Shown here: positions 1-10,942 of the stretch, one piece after another | How positions within the stretch are numbered: the stretch's first letter is position 1 | Layout of the letters: every line of letters begins with the position of its first letter | NCBI GenBank assembly: GCA_022818135.1 | Contig: JAFMSR010000001.1 | Location: forward strand, 6,851,869-6,915,868 | Length of the DNA stretch: 64,000 nucleotides | Source: Saxidomus purpurata | Lineage: Eukaryota > Mollusca > Bivalvia > Venerida > Veneridae | Direction of reading: 5' to 3' | Notes under the pieces: generated by a model | Seen by the model: the letters and a program-made list of their open reading frames with translations, nothing else | Database searches by the model: none | What the model was told of the DNA's origin: nothing | Position numbers and translations under genes: made by a program

Positions 1-397
1 TTTGGGCTGAAAATGTTACCTCTAGAGTGTTAACAAGGTTTTTCCAAATTTGGGCTGTTTGACCTAGTTTTTGACCCCAGGTGACCCATATTAAAACTTG
101 AGCTAGAAATCAACCAAACAACCTTTCTGACAAATTGCCAGGATATTTGGACTGAAACAGTAGCCTCTAGAGCCTTAACAAGATTTTTCTATTTTTGGGT
201 CATGTGACCTAGTTTTTCATCCGAGATGACCCATATTCGAACTTGTCCGAGTAATTACTGGGACAAACATCCTGATTAAGTTTCGTGACAATTGAGGCAA
301 AAATGTGACCACTAGAGTGTTAACAAACTAAGTGTGGACGGACGACGGACATTCATCGATCCTAATAGCTCACCCTGAGCCAGCTCAGGTGAGCTAA
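1..397 (+). mobile_element. 3' end of 145-bp-monomer tandem-repeat element with terminal hairpin
   Basis: This is the right-hand end of the element family seen complete at 55085-56437. It has about one and a half monomers carrying 'tgacctagttttt' and 'acctctagagtgttaacaa', then a unique tail containing 'gtgtggacggacgacgg'. It ends in a near-perfect hairpin: left arm 367-380 (agctcaccctgagc) and right arm 383-395 (gctcaggtgagct), followed by CTAA and an A run. The terminal hairpin, CTAA end and internal satellite-like monomers resemble non-autonomous Helitron/Helentron-type or pearl-like bivalve elements; that class assignment is inference. The 5' part lies outside the window. Confidence 0.75.
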
Positions 398-1900
398 AAA
401 TTGCAGTATTAAATGTGTTGCAAAACAACCCATCAGCTATAGATGGCTCTGCAAAAAGCTTTGACCATAGCGGTTAGACAGTATCATGTAAGTCGTCCTT
501 CTTTTCAGATAACCATAATATGTCATCACTAACATTTTTGTACCGTTTTCATGATAAAACTCTGTGCCATTGAATTTTTGTGCCTAAAGATATTAGCCAA
601 TTTTTGTTTGCCTTTTTGTACTAATTAGCATAAATCATATTCTAAGAAATGGGTTCTTATATTGGACAACCATAGTCAAAGTACATTGTATGCATGAGTA
701 TTTCATGAAAAACATTTTTTTTAAAGTTTCAAACTGAGGACCCTTTACGTACTTGTCTGTGACCCTGCAAATTTAATCTGTACACGCAGCAAATGAAATA
801 ATTTTCAATCTGTCTACAATCAACTCCACATGGAATTATTTTTCAGCTATAATTTTAAATTAAATTACTAAGTGACTTCCAACCCCCCTCTCCCAGATCT
901 GTCTTCATAATAAAAGAACAAAACAATATCTTTTAATGCTTTTTTTATGGATCATAATATTCTCTTTTTTTTTTCAATTAATATATTTATTCAGCACAAA
1001 CATTATATCTTAGAAAAATACAACACTCAAGGCAGTTCACACATTTTACAAATTGAAACACAGCTAAAAAAACTCGCAAAAAGCAGCATCATGGAACAAA
1101 GGAATACAATTAAATTTACTGGTCCTTCTGGGAAATCAAGCTTTAGCACAGACGCAGGAAACTGTTGCCATAAAAACACTGATTTTGCTCAACCAATACC
1201 ATCGGCTTTGTTATGGATGTTTTTATTTTAGACTGATAATAAAATCAAAGGGCGGCATAAAAATGCTTTGGTCAATAGCCAACATATTAACGAAATGAGA
1301 TATTGGTGCCTTTCCTCATAAAACAGACCATTAAAAAAATATGTTTGTTTTAGGAGAGGACATTATTGTAGCCGTAAAACAATAATACAAGTATTCCATT
1401 CAGTGATACCCATCACTCATTTAATTTGAACATGTGGGTCCACCAGCCTCTTCTAGGCTTAAAGCGATACGACCCGAATCACTCATTGCGGGCCACAGCA
1501 GCGGCCCGCTATATTTAATACGTGGTGAGTAAAAGATGCATGGAGACTTAAGCACTAGATCGAACATATGCGTCTCTCTTCATTATAAAATCGAGGTACT
1601 TCTGAGATGAAAACTGTAGACACAGTCAATTTTTTTGGAAAAGCAAGAGTTGTCGTTTGTAATTGAGCTGTCGTTCGTTTCATAGAGGGCGCAATCTAAT
1701 ATACGCTGGTAAAAAAGAAAAAGCGCTTTTCACGTTTCAGTCGCAATCTACACCTAGAAAAATGGATATATGATTGCTTTTTCCACTAACGCAACCTTTG
1801 ACATTATAGAAACGAAACGAGTTGACTGAATATTCTTTTATGGCCTTTTCAGGCATATATGATATTGTCTTAGCTAATTTTTTCCCTTTTGTAATAAGTC
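398..1900. other. No gene recognised; one GC-rich hairpin
   Basis: A+T-rich sequence without a convincing coding frame. A strong splice-acceptor-like tract ends at 508, but only about 20 open codons follow, so I do not call an exon. A small GC-rich hairpin lies near 1488-1510, where gcgggcc pairs with ggcccgc around an eight-base loop, flanked by 'actcatt' and 'gtggtgagt'. It is probably a repeat remnant. Confidence 0.4.
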
Positions 1901-1902
1901 TG

Positions 1903-1996
1903 CCTCCATGGCGTAATGGATAAACCCGATAACACAAACACTTTTGTGTACGTGTACTTTTAGAAACCACGAGTTCGAATCCCATCAACGCCCAAT
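1903..1996 (+). repeat. tRNA-like sequence, probable degenerate SINE head
   Basis: An A-box-like stretch (tggcgtaatggataa) and a B-box-like stretch (gagttcgaatccc) sit about 60 bases apart, as in tRNA-Arg-like SINE heads. The acceptor arms do not pair over seven bases and the T stem is imperfect, so a working tRNA is unlikely. A 98-codon open frame on the opposite strand overlaps it and is best read as chance. Confidence 0.45.
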
Positions 1997-2435
1997 TTTT
2001 TTTTAAACTTTTTTCTGCTGTTTTAATAATCATTTTTTAATTTTTTAAGAATATTTTACGGCAAATAATCATAAAAATCTTCATTCATGTCAAATTAATA
2101 AGGAAAATGGTAATGAAAAAATGAGACATACCAGGAACGGTCTACAGAGCATTCCTGGACATACTGTATAAATATTATTTGATAACAGTAAAGTTTCGAT
2201 ACTACAGGTCAGTCAGTAGATGTGGTGTCGTGTCAGGTTTTGCTTGTTCAACCAGAATTGGTTCCCTCGAGTTCTTTTGGGGCCATGCCTCAATATCAGT
2301 TATAACCAATTTTCAAAATATTTACATGGGATTATTGTTTGTTGGCCCGCTGTGATACTTTGTATCACAGTTTTTCTTGTTTAGCTTTATCCCTGCTAAA
2401 TTCATAAAGATGGACTTGTCAGTTTTTTAATTTGG

Positions 2436-2552
2436 ACTGTACCAGTAATTCATAGAGGTGCTTACTGAAAATCTACCGACTAAGTGTTGGGACAGGCTGC
2501 ATATTCACAAACATTTGCCACTCAGCAGGGCAAAGGGTTACACTTGAGACTC
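2436..2552 (+). repeat. Dispersed repeat, 'gcttactgaaaat...aggctgcat' family
   Basis: The block from 'tttggactgtaccagtaa' through 'ggtgcttactgaaaatcta' and 'caggctgcatattcacaaa' to 'gccactcagcagggcaaagg' matches, in the same order, blocks at 36455-36645 and 46795-46960. In those copies the central motif is tgatcatgatctgcac. I recognise it only as an interspersed repeat with several copies in this window; no coding capacity. Confidence 0.55.
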
Positions 2553-2979
2553 TGACAATATCAACTTAATCTGGCATTTTTATCCTATTGTGGCATTAAT
2601 TTTGGTTGGGGGTTTGAATTGTAGATATCAATCACGGTTTGAATTGTCTGCAACCTTAACAGATTTGAATTGTGACACCTATTGGGTTGGAATCTCGACA
2701 TCAGTTTAAGCAGGAAACACCGTATTGAAATTAACATTTATTGTCAGAATCAAAGTAAAATCTTCACATGACCACTGAAAAATACATATCATGAAATGAA
2801 GCTCTTAAAGGCATCAATAACAGTCAAGTTTACTGATTTTAATCAGTTCATGATTTTGTGTTCATGATATATTTTAAGGATGTGAACTGTCATTCAAATG
2901 TGTTCAACTCATGAACTATACTGAAGAATCAAACAGAATCCTTAAAAGAAGAAACAATCAAGGCAAGTTCATTAACCAT

Positions 2980-3139
2980 TTAGTGTTTGACCCCATTTGC
3001 CCACCAATCAAATCGCTCAGATTTTAAAAAATAAAGAACGTCTTTCTATTTTATTAAAAGTAACTACTGAAATCACTTTAGCTCCACCCACAATACATGT
3101 TGGTGGCTATACAAAAGGTTAAATGAGGTTAAACACTAA
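2980..3139. mobile_element. Short TIR element (MITE), 160 bp
   Basis: The ends form 19-base terminal inverted repeats: 2980-2998 (ttagtgtttgaccccattt) against the complement of 3121-3139, with 2 mismatches. Inside, ccaccaa near 3001 is answered by ttggtgg near 3099, so the whole unit can fold back. There is no coding capacity. It abuts the next foldback directly. Confidence 0.6.
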
Positions 3140-3140
3140 G

Positions 3141-3254
3141 TAAGTTAGAGTTTATTAAGTCTATTTTTAACAATTAAGAAACTGCGGTCGCTCACTACCA
3201 CGTGCTCTTAGGGTTTCTTGATTGTTAAAATTTGACTTAATAAGCACTAACTTA
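3141..3254. mobile_element. Foldback MITE / long hairpin, 114 bp
   Basis: The left arm 3141-3183 (begins taagttagagtttattaag) pairs with the right arm ending at 3254 (complement begins taagttagtgcttattaag). The arms are roughly 43 bases with a handful of mismatches, and the loop of about 25 bases includes an E-box cacgtg at 3199-3204. It looks like a foldback or MITE; a transcript across it would form a long hairpin. Confidence 0.65.
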
Positions 3255-3451
3255 TACGAAGAGTTCAATATTAAACTAGTAAAGAATCAAATTCATACAC
3301 AGTCTGTGAATAGGAAATAGACTCTTTTTGCTAAATTATATTAAGTCATACTTATGTAAATTTATAACCACACATTATTGTTATCTCTACCTGCATCTTC
3401 AATATGTAAGTGCAAATCATAATATTTCCATTTTATTCTTTTACTTTTCAG

Positions 3452-3501
3452 ATGTGACAGGAAAATCTGATGTGTCCTATAACAGTGTCATCATACTTTA
3501 A
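3452..3501 (+). CDS. Possible short terminal exon, unknown gene
   Basis: A strong splice acceptor (ttattcttttacttttcag, ending at 3451) is followed by a frame reading VTGKSDVSYNSVIIL and a TAA at 3499-3501, with AATAAA at 3584-3589. That is the layout of a last coding exon plus short 3' UTR on the plus strand. The open stretch is only 16 codons, so chance is a real possibility, and no upstream plus-strand exon was found. A second acceptor with a short frame (AEKVALADWHAAVRK, 3986-4033) lies 500 bases further on and could be an alternative end. Confidence 0.2.
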
Positions 3502-4033
3502 TGGTCTCTTGGAACTGTGATGGTTATCATGCTTTTTATTCCCCTGTCATTGAAGTAATAAGATCTAGGTCTTTTTACCATGCAATAAATGTTTTATATT
3601 ACTGTGTGTGTTCTTGTAGACCAGGTCAATGATCATTTACAGATAAGATATATGACCTGTAACTTTTCTTGAAGTACCATAACTTTTTTGTGCCAAATTA
3701 GAGACACAGTCAAAGACCTATAGGCATCAACAAGTTACTTGTCCTCTTCTCAATCTGCTGAACTTTCCTCCCTGCCATAAATGAAATGAAGTTTCTACTG
3801 TTTCCATGTAAAATCATCCATTTACATCTAAACTTTGTCTAGATTTCCTACCTTTCCGGTCTAGAAGACTACCTTCATTTTGAAGATCTCTCTAAATTCA
3901 AGATATTTGCTGCACTATATTCTGAGGCTAGGCTTGCCAGAAAAACCCTATTGGTTTTCATTTCACCTGACATTTCACATTTTAGGCAGAGAAAGTGGCT
4001 CTTGCTGATTGGCATGCAGCAGTGAGGAAGTAA

Positions 4034-5424
4034 AACAATTTATAAGAGGGACTACATGTGAGTGGACCACAGAGGAACTTCTGGTGATTTGTAGCATTCA
4101 TACCTAATTTGACAGATGGACACATGCTATGCATATTTAATGAAGCACTGTCATGTTAATTAATTGATGGTTTTGCCTCCTATTGTTAACTGTCCATGTT
4201 AATTGATTAACAGGTTGGCACAATCAGGGTTATGTACTATCAGTTAATCCAATACATTTACTCATCAAAGTCATAATTAAAACTTCTTTAATTTTGAAGA
4301 TACCATAAAACAGGACTATTTTATGAGATAAATAAAATCTCTTTGTAAATTCCTTGAATTCAAAGAGAATAGCTTTTATTTTTCTGGATCTTGCCAAACA
4401 TCATACTTATGATACTTGAGTATGGTATTATAGCTCCTTTATTGTATGCTCAGTTACTTATTTATAAATGGATGATAATGTTTGTGTAACAATAAATACC
4501 TATTTTCAATGATTTACATTATGATGAAAACTATTTGCAAAAAGTTGCCTCCCTTTGATAAGGTTGTCCATTTGCAAACTGTAATGTAATTTCATAAAAC
4601 ACAGCAACAGAAAAATGCAGAATTTGGAACCTATTTGGAGCCACAATTTCCCAAAATGTACTTGTGAAGAAATTCTTTTGTTTGCAGTATCTGAAAATTT
4701 TATGTCATAAAATGCAAAACAAAAACAAAAAAAACAAAAATAATATGGGTAATCTTTATTCTAACAATTTTCCTCGAAATCATAATGACAGATGGAAGCT
4801 GTGACATGAAAAAATACAATTAAAGCAAGAATTCATAATGTGACTGCAATAATTTTCTTCTTCAATTTTTAAGAACGATACAGAATTTTCAGTCATATTC
4901 AGTGCTTAGCTTTACTGAGAAGAAATTGTAACACTGTGATAATTTTAATCTCTTTACTGAAATAAAATATTAAAGAATATTTTTTATGAATATAATTTAT
5001 GAAGTATCTCCGTATTTCGGAGTAGTCGTAATTGTTATCTGCAATACCATAACAAGCAGATCGTTACGATGTTCTGACAATAAAATATGACCAATTTTCT
5101 CCTGAAAATGTCAAAATAGACATGCTAAACCATTAAAAACATGATCACAACTCAATTTTGTCTCATTAAGAAATATAAAACCCCCACATATTTTTTTTTT
5201 ATAACCACATACAAAGAAACAGTTGTTTTTTATGGCTAAAAAATTGTCTATAATTTTGGAATACATATCTAATTTCACGTCACAGATATTATAAATATTT
5301 AATGGCAAAATCAGTTCCTTTAGTAATTGGTACTTTATGACCAGAAAATATAATTGAGACAGTAATGCTATACTTTATGCTAGTAATATGAGATTCTGTT
5401 TCAGTATCGGAACAGTCTACTTCA
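4034..5424. other. No gene or repeat recognised
   Basis: A+T-rich, with poly-A and poly-T runs; nothing structured seen apart from the start of the minisatellite at the right edge. Confidence 0.5.
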
Positions 5425-6328
5425 GATGAAACAAAGATTTTCCTTCAAAAAAAAGACAAAGATTTTCCTACAGAAACAAAGATTTCCTTCCTCTACAGAA
5501 ACAGAGATATTCCTGAAACGTGTTCTTCTGTTTCCTACAGAAACAAAGAGTTTCCTTCAGAAACATTTAGATTTTCCTACAGAAACGATTTTCCTTCAAA
5601 CAGAGTTCTCCCAAACCCTTTCCTAAAGAATCAAAGATTTTCCTAGAAACAGAGATATTCCTAAAAAAAAAAAAAAGAGAGATATTCTAGATGTTCCTAC
5701 AGAAACAAAGAGTTTCCTTCAGAAACATTAAGATTTTCCTACAGAAACAGAGAGTTTCCTTCAGAATCAAAGATTTTCTTTCAGAACCAAAGATTTTCCT
5801 AAAGAAACAAAGATTTTCCTATAGAAACAGAGATGTTCCTACAGAAACAGAGATATTCCTACAGAAACATAGAGTTTCCTACAGAAATAGAGATTTTCCT
5901 ACAGAAGCAGAGATATTCTTACAGAAACAAAGATTTTCCTACAGAAACAGAGGTTTTCCTACAGAAACAAAGATTTTCCTACAGTAACAGAGTTTCCTAC
6001 AGAAACAGAGATTTTCCTATAGAAACAAAGATATTCTTACAGAAACAGAGATATTCCTACAGAAACAGAGGTTTTCCTACAGAAACAAAGATTTTCCTAC
6101 GTAACGGTAACAGAGAGTTTCCTACAGAAACAGAGATTTTCCTACAGAAACAAAGATTTTCCTACAGAAACGAGATATTCTTACGAAACGGATTTTCTAC
6201 AGAAACAGAGGTTTTCCTACAGAAACAGAGATATTCTTACAGAAACAGAGATTTTCCTATAGAAGCAGAGATATTCTTACAGAAACAGAGATTTTCCTAC
6301 AGAAACAAAGATTTTCCTACAGAAACAA
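5425..6328 (+). repeat. 21-bp minisatellite (ttcctacagaaacagagat unit)
   Basis: The word 'ttcctacagaaaca(g/a)ag' recurs, mostly at 21-base spacing. It is degenerate and interrupted before 5800 and nearly regular from 5820 to 6328. Because 21 is a multiple of three, the frames stay open for up to 187 codons and read as repeats such as FLQKQR or FSYRNRD. The copies differ by single bases and small indels that move between frames, so I read the open frames as a by-product of the repeat rather than a gene. Confidence 0.85.
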
Positions 6329-6404
6329 ATACAGCTGACTCTCAGTATCTCAAACTCGCTTACCTCGAATTTCCGTTTAAGTTGAAGAAATTCTAAAGTC
6401 CATT

Positions 6405-7105
6405 TCTTTCTTTGCGGACAGTGGCAAGACTTGTACAGAGATCCTACTGTTCTGTGGACAGAAAGCACCAATGGACTGAGATCCATGTCATAGACAATGG
6501 ACAACATGCATCCTTGGAGAGAAAGCACCAATGGACAATGGACAACATGCATCCTTGGAGAGAAAACCTCCTTCGACTAAGAATTGCTTTATGGACATTA
6601 AGATGCCCCTTTATGGACAGAGATGCTCCTTTGTTGACAGTGATCTTCCTTTGAAGACAGAGGTTCTCCTTGGACAGAAAGAATCCTTTAATTGAGATAG
6701 TCCTTAGATAAAAGGATCCTTGGACTTGGATGCTCCTTTATGAAAGGAGATGCCCCTTTATGGACAGAGATACCGTTTTATGGACAGAGATTCTCTCTTG
6801 TTGACAGTGATCTTACTTCGTAATCAGAAACCCTCCTTGGACATGGAACTTCCTTGAATGGAGTCTCAGCATCCTTGGACAGAAAGTACACTTTAATAGA
6901 GATCCTTTTTCTTTGTGGACAGTGGCAAGACTTCTACAGAGAACCTCTTCTGTGGACAGTGAGCAGTCTTGAACGGAGATCCTTCTCTGCAGATACAATG
7001 GGTCCTCCTTGAACAAAGATCATCTTTGAACTGAGATCATCCTTTGTTGTACATACCATGATGTGCACACAGACTGATGTACTGACGAATGTATGGACTG
7101 ACAAA
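6405..7105 (+). repeat. Degenerate minisatellite (tggacagagat...cctt unit)
   Basis: The words 'tggacagagat', 'tccttggacagaaag' and 'cctttatggacagagat' recur irregularly with spacings of roughly 20-35 bases. It begins right after the 21-bp array and shares its 'cagagat' and 'tcct' elements, so the two are probably one decayed repeat domain. Two near copies of 'agaaagcaccaatggac' lie at about 6462 and 6521. No coding sequence is supported. Confidence 0.6.
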
Positions 7106-7218
7106 CAAGGCTGCTTAAACATATAGTCACCATACCAGTCCATAACCTGTAGGGGACTAATAAATGGAAATACCAGAATGCCATCAATTCTTATTACAAG
7201 CAGAAATTGACTACTGCT

Positions 7219-7430
7219 TATGGAATTCTATCTGCCCATATAAAAACTAAACCCTTTTTATGGTGGAAAACTTGATGTAATCAGAGAAATCATCTTCTCA
7301 TAAATCAAACTGCCTAGGCACTAAACTGTCAATATTTTTTCTTCATTTGCTCTCAATATTTTCTTCAGAATATGGAATTATATCTGCCCTTATAAATACA
7401 CAAAACCTTTTTTTTATGGTGGAAAACTTC
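7219..7430 (+). repeat. Direct duplication, 153 bp apart
   Basis: 'tggaattctatctgccc' plus 'ttttatggtggaaaac' at 7219-7276 is repeated with small changes at 7372-7430. No function seen. Confidence 0.55.
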
Positions 7431-8343
7431 ATTTTCTCACAATAGTAAAATATTATGTGCACATGGTTATTTTACAAGGACATTATTTCTGAATTTCATT
7501 TAAAGCACTGACTCAGATTTCCCAACCGGCCAGTATCCCTGAGAATTATTTTATTTCCTCATCCTGATAATTTTCAACAACTTTTTTTCCTTTTTATCTT
7601 TCCTTCTCTTGTGATAGTGTTTATTTTCACATCTGAGCTTAAGTGCTTCAATTTAATTTATTATGACAAAAATCAAAGTTCTGAAGGTACTATAGTCATG
7701 AGAACCAGCAAAACCTATTAGATCATAATATATTGAAGATCACAAGGAAGAAGGTCATTGTTCAATGTTATCATAGACTGTTTCTATACTGGTTTCTATA
7801 CAATTTTGCCAAATGTTGAAAAAGTTGTTAACAAATTATCTCTCTTTACTTGTCATATTATATGTAACAGCCCGAGATAGACCAAACTTACAACACTTGG
7901 TATTATCTATTGGAATCCTTTGACTTAAAGCAACTTGTTTATCATAAAAATACAGTGTATCAATTATTCATAGCTGTGAAATTTCTCACCTCTCTTGTAA
8001 TTTAACATATAGGACTGTTAAAATTTAGACAACAAGGTCTTACTGTAGAACAGCTACCAAATTATCTTTTTCATGTGCAGGCTGATCATGATCTGCACTG
8101 GTCCAAATTACAGAATATTTTGTTTAAACTATAGTAAGACCTAATGCTAACTTGTAACCAGCCTCTCAGTACTTTTAGTGCTTTGATAAAAAGGATTGAA
8201 ATGCCTCCATTTTTCTGATATTTCTAAAGAAACACTAGCCTTAAGCTACTAGAGTTGATGATAATTATTCCCTAAAAACTACAAGCAAAATACTTTCAGC
8301 CCTTCTATCTAACATGCTTTAAGAGTAGATGATCTAAAAACTT
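7431..8343. other. No gene seen; one repeat fragment
   Basis: A+T-rich sequence. A short copy of the 'gcaggctgatcatgatctgcac' interspersed motif lies at about 8085-8106. The right edge carries the 3' UTR of the minus-strand gene. Confidence 0.4.
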
Positions 8344-8349
8344 TTTATT
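8344..8349 (-). promoter_or_regulatory. AATAAA polyadenylation signal
   Basis: AATAAA on the minus strand, 82 bases past the TAG of the putative last exon (8432-8434). The distance suits a short 3' UTR and supports this being the gene's 3' end, but a hexamer this A+T-rich occurs often by chance here. Confidence 0.35.
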
Positions 8350-8431
8350 TAACTTTGTAAGAAAAAAGTGGGCAGAAAATCATAATTGTTTTATGTAGAG
8401 GAAGTAAGTTATTTAAGCACTGAATGCCAGT

Positions 8432-8492
8432 CTAAAGAAACACAGGACAAATCTCAACATCACTCAGCTTAATATCGGTCTTATTGAAGATG
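8432..8492 (-). CDS. Putative last exon of minus-strand gene, unknown protein
   Basis: A textbook acceptor (ttccttgatgttgtctttcccag) ends at 8493. The exon supplies the third base of a codon and then reads IFNKTDIKLSDVEICPVFL and TAG. Phase matches the upstream exon, which ends with two bases (TA), giving Tyr at the junction. The intron between them is only 74 bases (8493-8566, gttaag...cccag), short but workable. If that intron is not used, the upstream exon simply stops at its own TAG. Product unknown. Confidence 0.35.
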
Positions 8493-8566
8493 CTGGGAAA
8501 GACAACATCAAGGAAATATAACAAAATATACATTAGATTAATTTCAGATACTCTGTATTTCTTAAC

Positions 8567-8789
8567 TAGATTTCCTTGATCTGAGAAAGATCATGAAAAG
8601 AGTCATCGAACTCTGCCAATATCCCTTGAGGGATCTCCTCTGTTGATTGGTGGCCACTTTCTCTGATAGACTTTAACAAGTAGCTGACTTTGATTTGTCG
8701 GATGTCACCATCTTCCCAGTTCTTGGAACCTTCTCTGCCCTCATAAACAAACTTATGTAAATTTTCTATTAAATGATTTCTGATGTGAG
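8567..8789 (-). CDS. Putative internal exon of minus-strand gene, unknown protein
   Basis: A good acceptor (taattatattgtttgcag) ends at 8790. The exon opens with two bases of a split codon and stays open for about 74 codons, including the stretches HIRNHLIENLHKFVYEG, IRQIKVSYLLKSIRESG and EEIPQGILAEFDDSF. The composition is soluble, charged and helix-forming, base composition is richer in G+C than the flanks, and about 62% of codons begin with a purine, as in real coding DNA. The suggested donor is TA|gttaag, overlapping an in-frame TAG at 8566-8568. I considered a death-fold (CARD-like) helix pattern but cannot support it. One of the strongest coding signals in the window. Confidence 0.5.
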
Positions 8790-9149
8790 CTGCAAACAAT
8801 ATAATTATAGTAACTGAAAAAATTGGTAGTAAAGATAATTATATTGTTACTGGTATTCTAGTTTTACATTATTTATTTTATTTATATACCTTTGGTATAG
8901 GTATTTTTTGCTTTTATAATTTCTGTCTTTTGTGCATCTATAATCTATTACAGTATTATGAAATAAACTTCTTTTTTTAGGAAAATAGCTTACTTGATAC
9001 ACAAGTAATAGAAATGATTGCTGCAGATTTTAAAAAGTAAACTTAAGTTTTAAGTTCTGAAATCCATGCAGTTTAATCAAAGAAATTCTCTGATGGCCGT
9101 CAAAATAATAGCTAATATGGCTACATGATGTTCATTCAATTTGAACAGA

Positions 9150-9290
9150 ACCATTAATTGTTCAAACTGATACGTAACTTATAGCAAGTAGTACAGATCA
9201 GGAACTGAGACTGTATGGATGTGCAGACTGATCATGATCTGCACTGCTTTCAAAAGCAGAATCACTCGCCACCATCAGGGTATGTTACAG
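9150..9290 (+). repeat. Dispersed repeat, tgatcatgatctgcac family
   Basis: Contains 'gatgtgcagactgatcatga', 'ctgcactgctttcaaaagca' and 'gaatcactcgccaccatca', the same ordered blocks as at 36455-36645 and 46795-46960; the central tgatcatgatc is nearly palindromic. Confidence 0.6.
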
Positions 9291-9825
9291 TAAAAATGGG
9301 CTTGGCACGCCTAACAAAAATCTCTCAAAAGTTTTCTTTTTTTGAATTTATCATAGCAAGAAAGATGTAGCCAATTTCCGACAACAGTCAAGATATGTTG
9401 GGAATCCAAATAACTAAAGCACAATATTGAGGAAAAGTGTTTCTTCTGAGATTAAGCTGGCCTCAACTGGACTTTATGATAAAACCACCATAGTTGAAAA
9501 ACATTTTTGGTTGCTATAAACATTAAAGCCAGAGAGAGAGGCTTACAGGAATCCTATAAAAAAACTTAAAGGACTTCTTGCTCTTAATTAAGGAGCAGTA
9601 AAAGTCAGGCAGGATACTTTCCTCATCACTCAAACAAACAATAACTGACTTTTACCATTCCCTAACACCTCTTTTCAGATCTTTCCACACTTTAGGTTCC
9701 ACTACATTTGATAGCTTTTGTTTTAGCAAAATGCTGACCAGTCTAAACAAAACCGAATAGGTTGGAGGCCCAAAAGAAGCAGATCAATGCATGGTTTGCA
9801 GGTCAACAATACCCTCCCCCCTTCA

Positions 9826-9990
9826 TTAACTAACACAGTCTTTCGATGAAACCAAAAACCCATGTTCCATGTACTGGTGTTATGCACAACCAGGGGGCAT
9901 CTCAAGGGGACATGTTCTGTACCCTGCATTTATAATACCCTAAAACCTAAAGTTAACAAATTCTTTTGGGGGTATTGGTCATACGAATTG
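9826..9990 (+). repeat. SINE tail fragment, same family as 30213-30500
   Basis: 'gatgaaaccaaaaacccatg', 'tgttatgcacaaccaggggg' and 'ttttgggggtattggtcata' align in order with the body of the SINE at 30213-30500. The tRNA-like head is missing, so this is a 5'-truncated copy. Confidence 0.6.
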
Positions 9991-10431
9991 TCTGAACAGA
10001 CAGATTATAACAGCAAATATCACATAATTTATAAATCCCTTTATAATTATCTAGTCATTATTATAACATAGATAAGCAAACCCTGCATGTCTGACAAAAA
10101 TCTTCCTAGGTTCCTGGCATTTTTGTCCTGCACGAAACTGTATTTTAGCTGAACCATCAGCAGCAGCAGCTGTACAACTGATGATCAGAGCATATAAATC
10201 ACATACTCCCCATTATAACAAGATGCATTCCTATAAAATACCATTATACCATGCTACAATTCCATGATAAAGCCCATAAATTCTTACATTCACTTAATCA
10301 AGTGCTAACAAATGAGTTTTTTATCTCTAAACATCTCCACTAGATTGCATCACCTATCTTACAAGTGGAAAACTATGTGTGATCCAAAGTCAGCTGCCAG
10401 AAAGAAGAACAAATAAGTCAAGTTCCCACAC

Positions 10432-10583
10432 ACTGGATGCGCCTTCTGGATACAAGATTGCTGCAAACTTCATTAGGCGATATCCTTTCAATTAAGCCTC
10501 CTTCAGGCAAAAAACATTAACATCCTGCATGATGCATCACTGGAATTGCTTTCATTTAGAAGCTGCACTATCCATGCAATAAC
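10432..10583 (-). CDS. Putative exon of minus-strand gene, with a frameshift
   Basis: The acceptor (aatcattcccag) ends at 10584. The first frame reads VIAWIVQLLNESNSSDASC and continues to MLMFF, then hits TGA. A frame shifted by one base takes over in the same place and reads LPEGGLIERISPNEVCSNL and VSRRRIQ. Both halves look strongly protein-like, and the switch falls at a run of six A (+ strand, about 10508-10513); five would join them. So either the assembly has a homopolymer error or this copy is broken. Entry phase 0 fits the exon at 15420-15603. Exit after T at 10432 (weak donor gtgtgg) gives Ser at the junction with the 8789 exon. Confidence 0.42.
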
Positions 10584-10790
10584 CTGGGAATGATTTTTTG
10601 GGATAAAAAAACTGAGATGCAATAACTTTGGCGATGGGTTTTTGGATATAAAGAATTAGATGATTATACGTAGGCCCAGTTTTATTGTTTCTGCTTCTGA
10701 CACACCAGTCTGTGCATCTTTAATTAAGCCAGTCACAATGTCCATGTGCTTCTCTAATTCTATCTTCTGCCTTGTACATTTTATTTATCT

Positions 10791-10880
10791 TTTGGCTTTT
10801 TGATTGGCTCATATTTATTTTTTGACTTTTTGATTGGCTCATATTTATTTTTTGACTTTTTGATTGGCTCATATATATCT
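10791..10880 (+). repeat. 30-bp tandem repeat, three copies
   Basis: The unit 'tgattggctcatatttattt' plus 'tttgactttt' occurs identically at 10801-10830 and 10831-10860, followed by a partial third copy and preceded by the last ten bases of another. It holds repeated inverted CCAAT boxes (attgg). Confidence 0.9.
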
Positions 10881-10942
10881 CTATGATGATCAATCATCCA
10901 GCTACTTTTGACTTCACTATGAAATTCTCAAACAAAAGAAAA

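Noticed and set aside
509..573. Plus-strand exon after a strong acceptor at 507-508
   Set aside because: About 20 codons only, no donor or neighbouring exon.
1903..1996. Functional tRNA-Arg gene
   Set aside because: Acceptor and T stems do not pair; kept only as a SINE-like remnant.
2216..2360. Plus-strand 48-codon frame after a tactacag acceptor
   Set aside because: Weak pyrimidine tract and no phase partner; composition not decisive.
5691..6396. Long open frames (98 and 187 codons) as a repeat-protein gene
   Set aside because: They lie wholly in the 21-bp minisatellite; openness follows from the repeat period, and small indels move the frame between copies.
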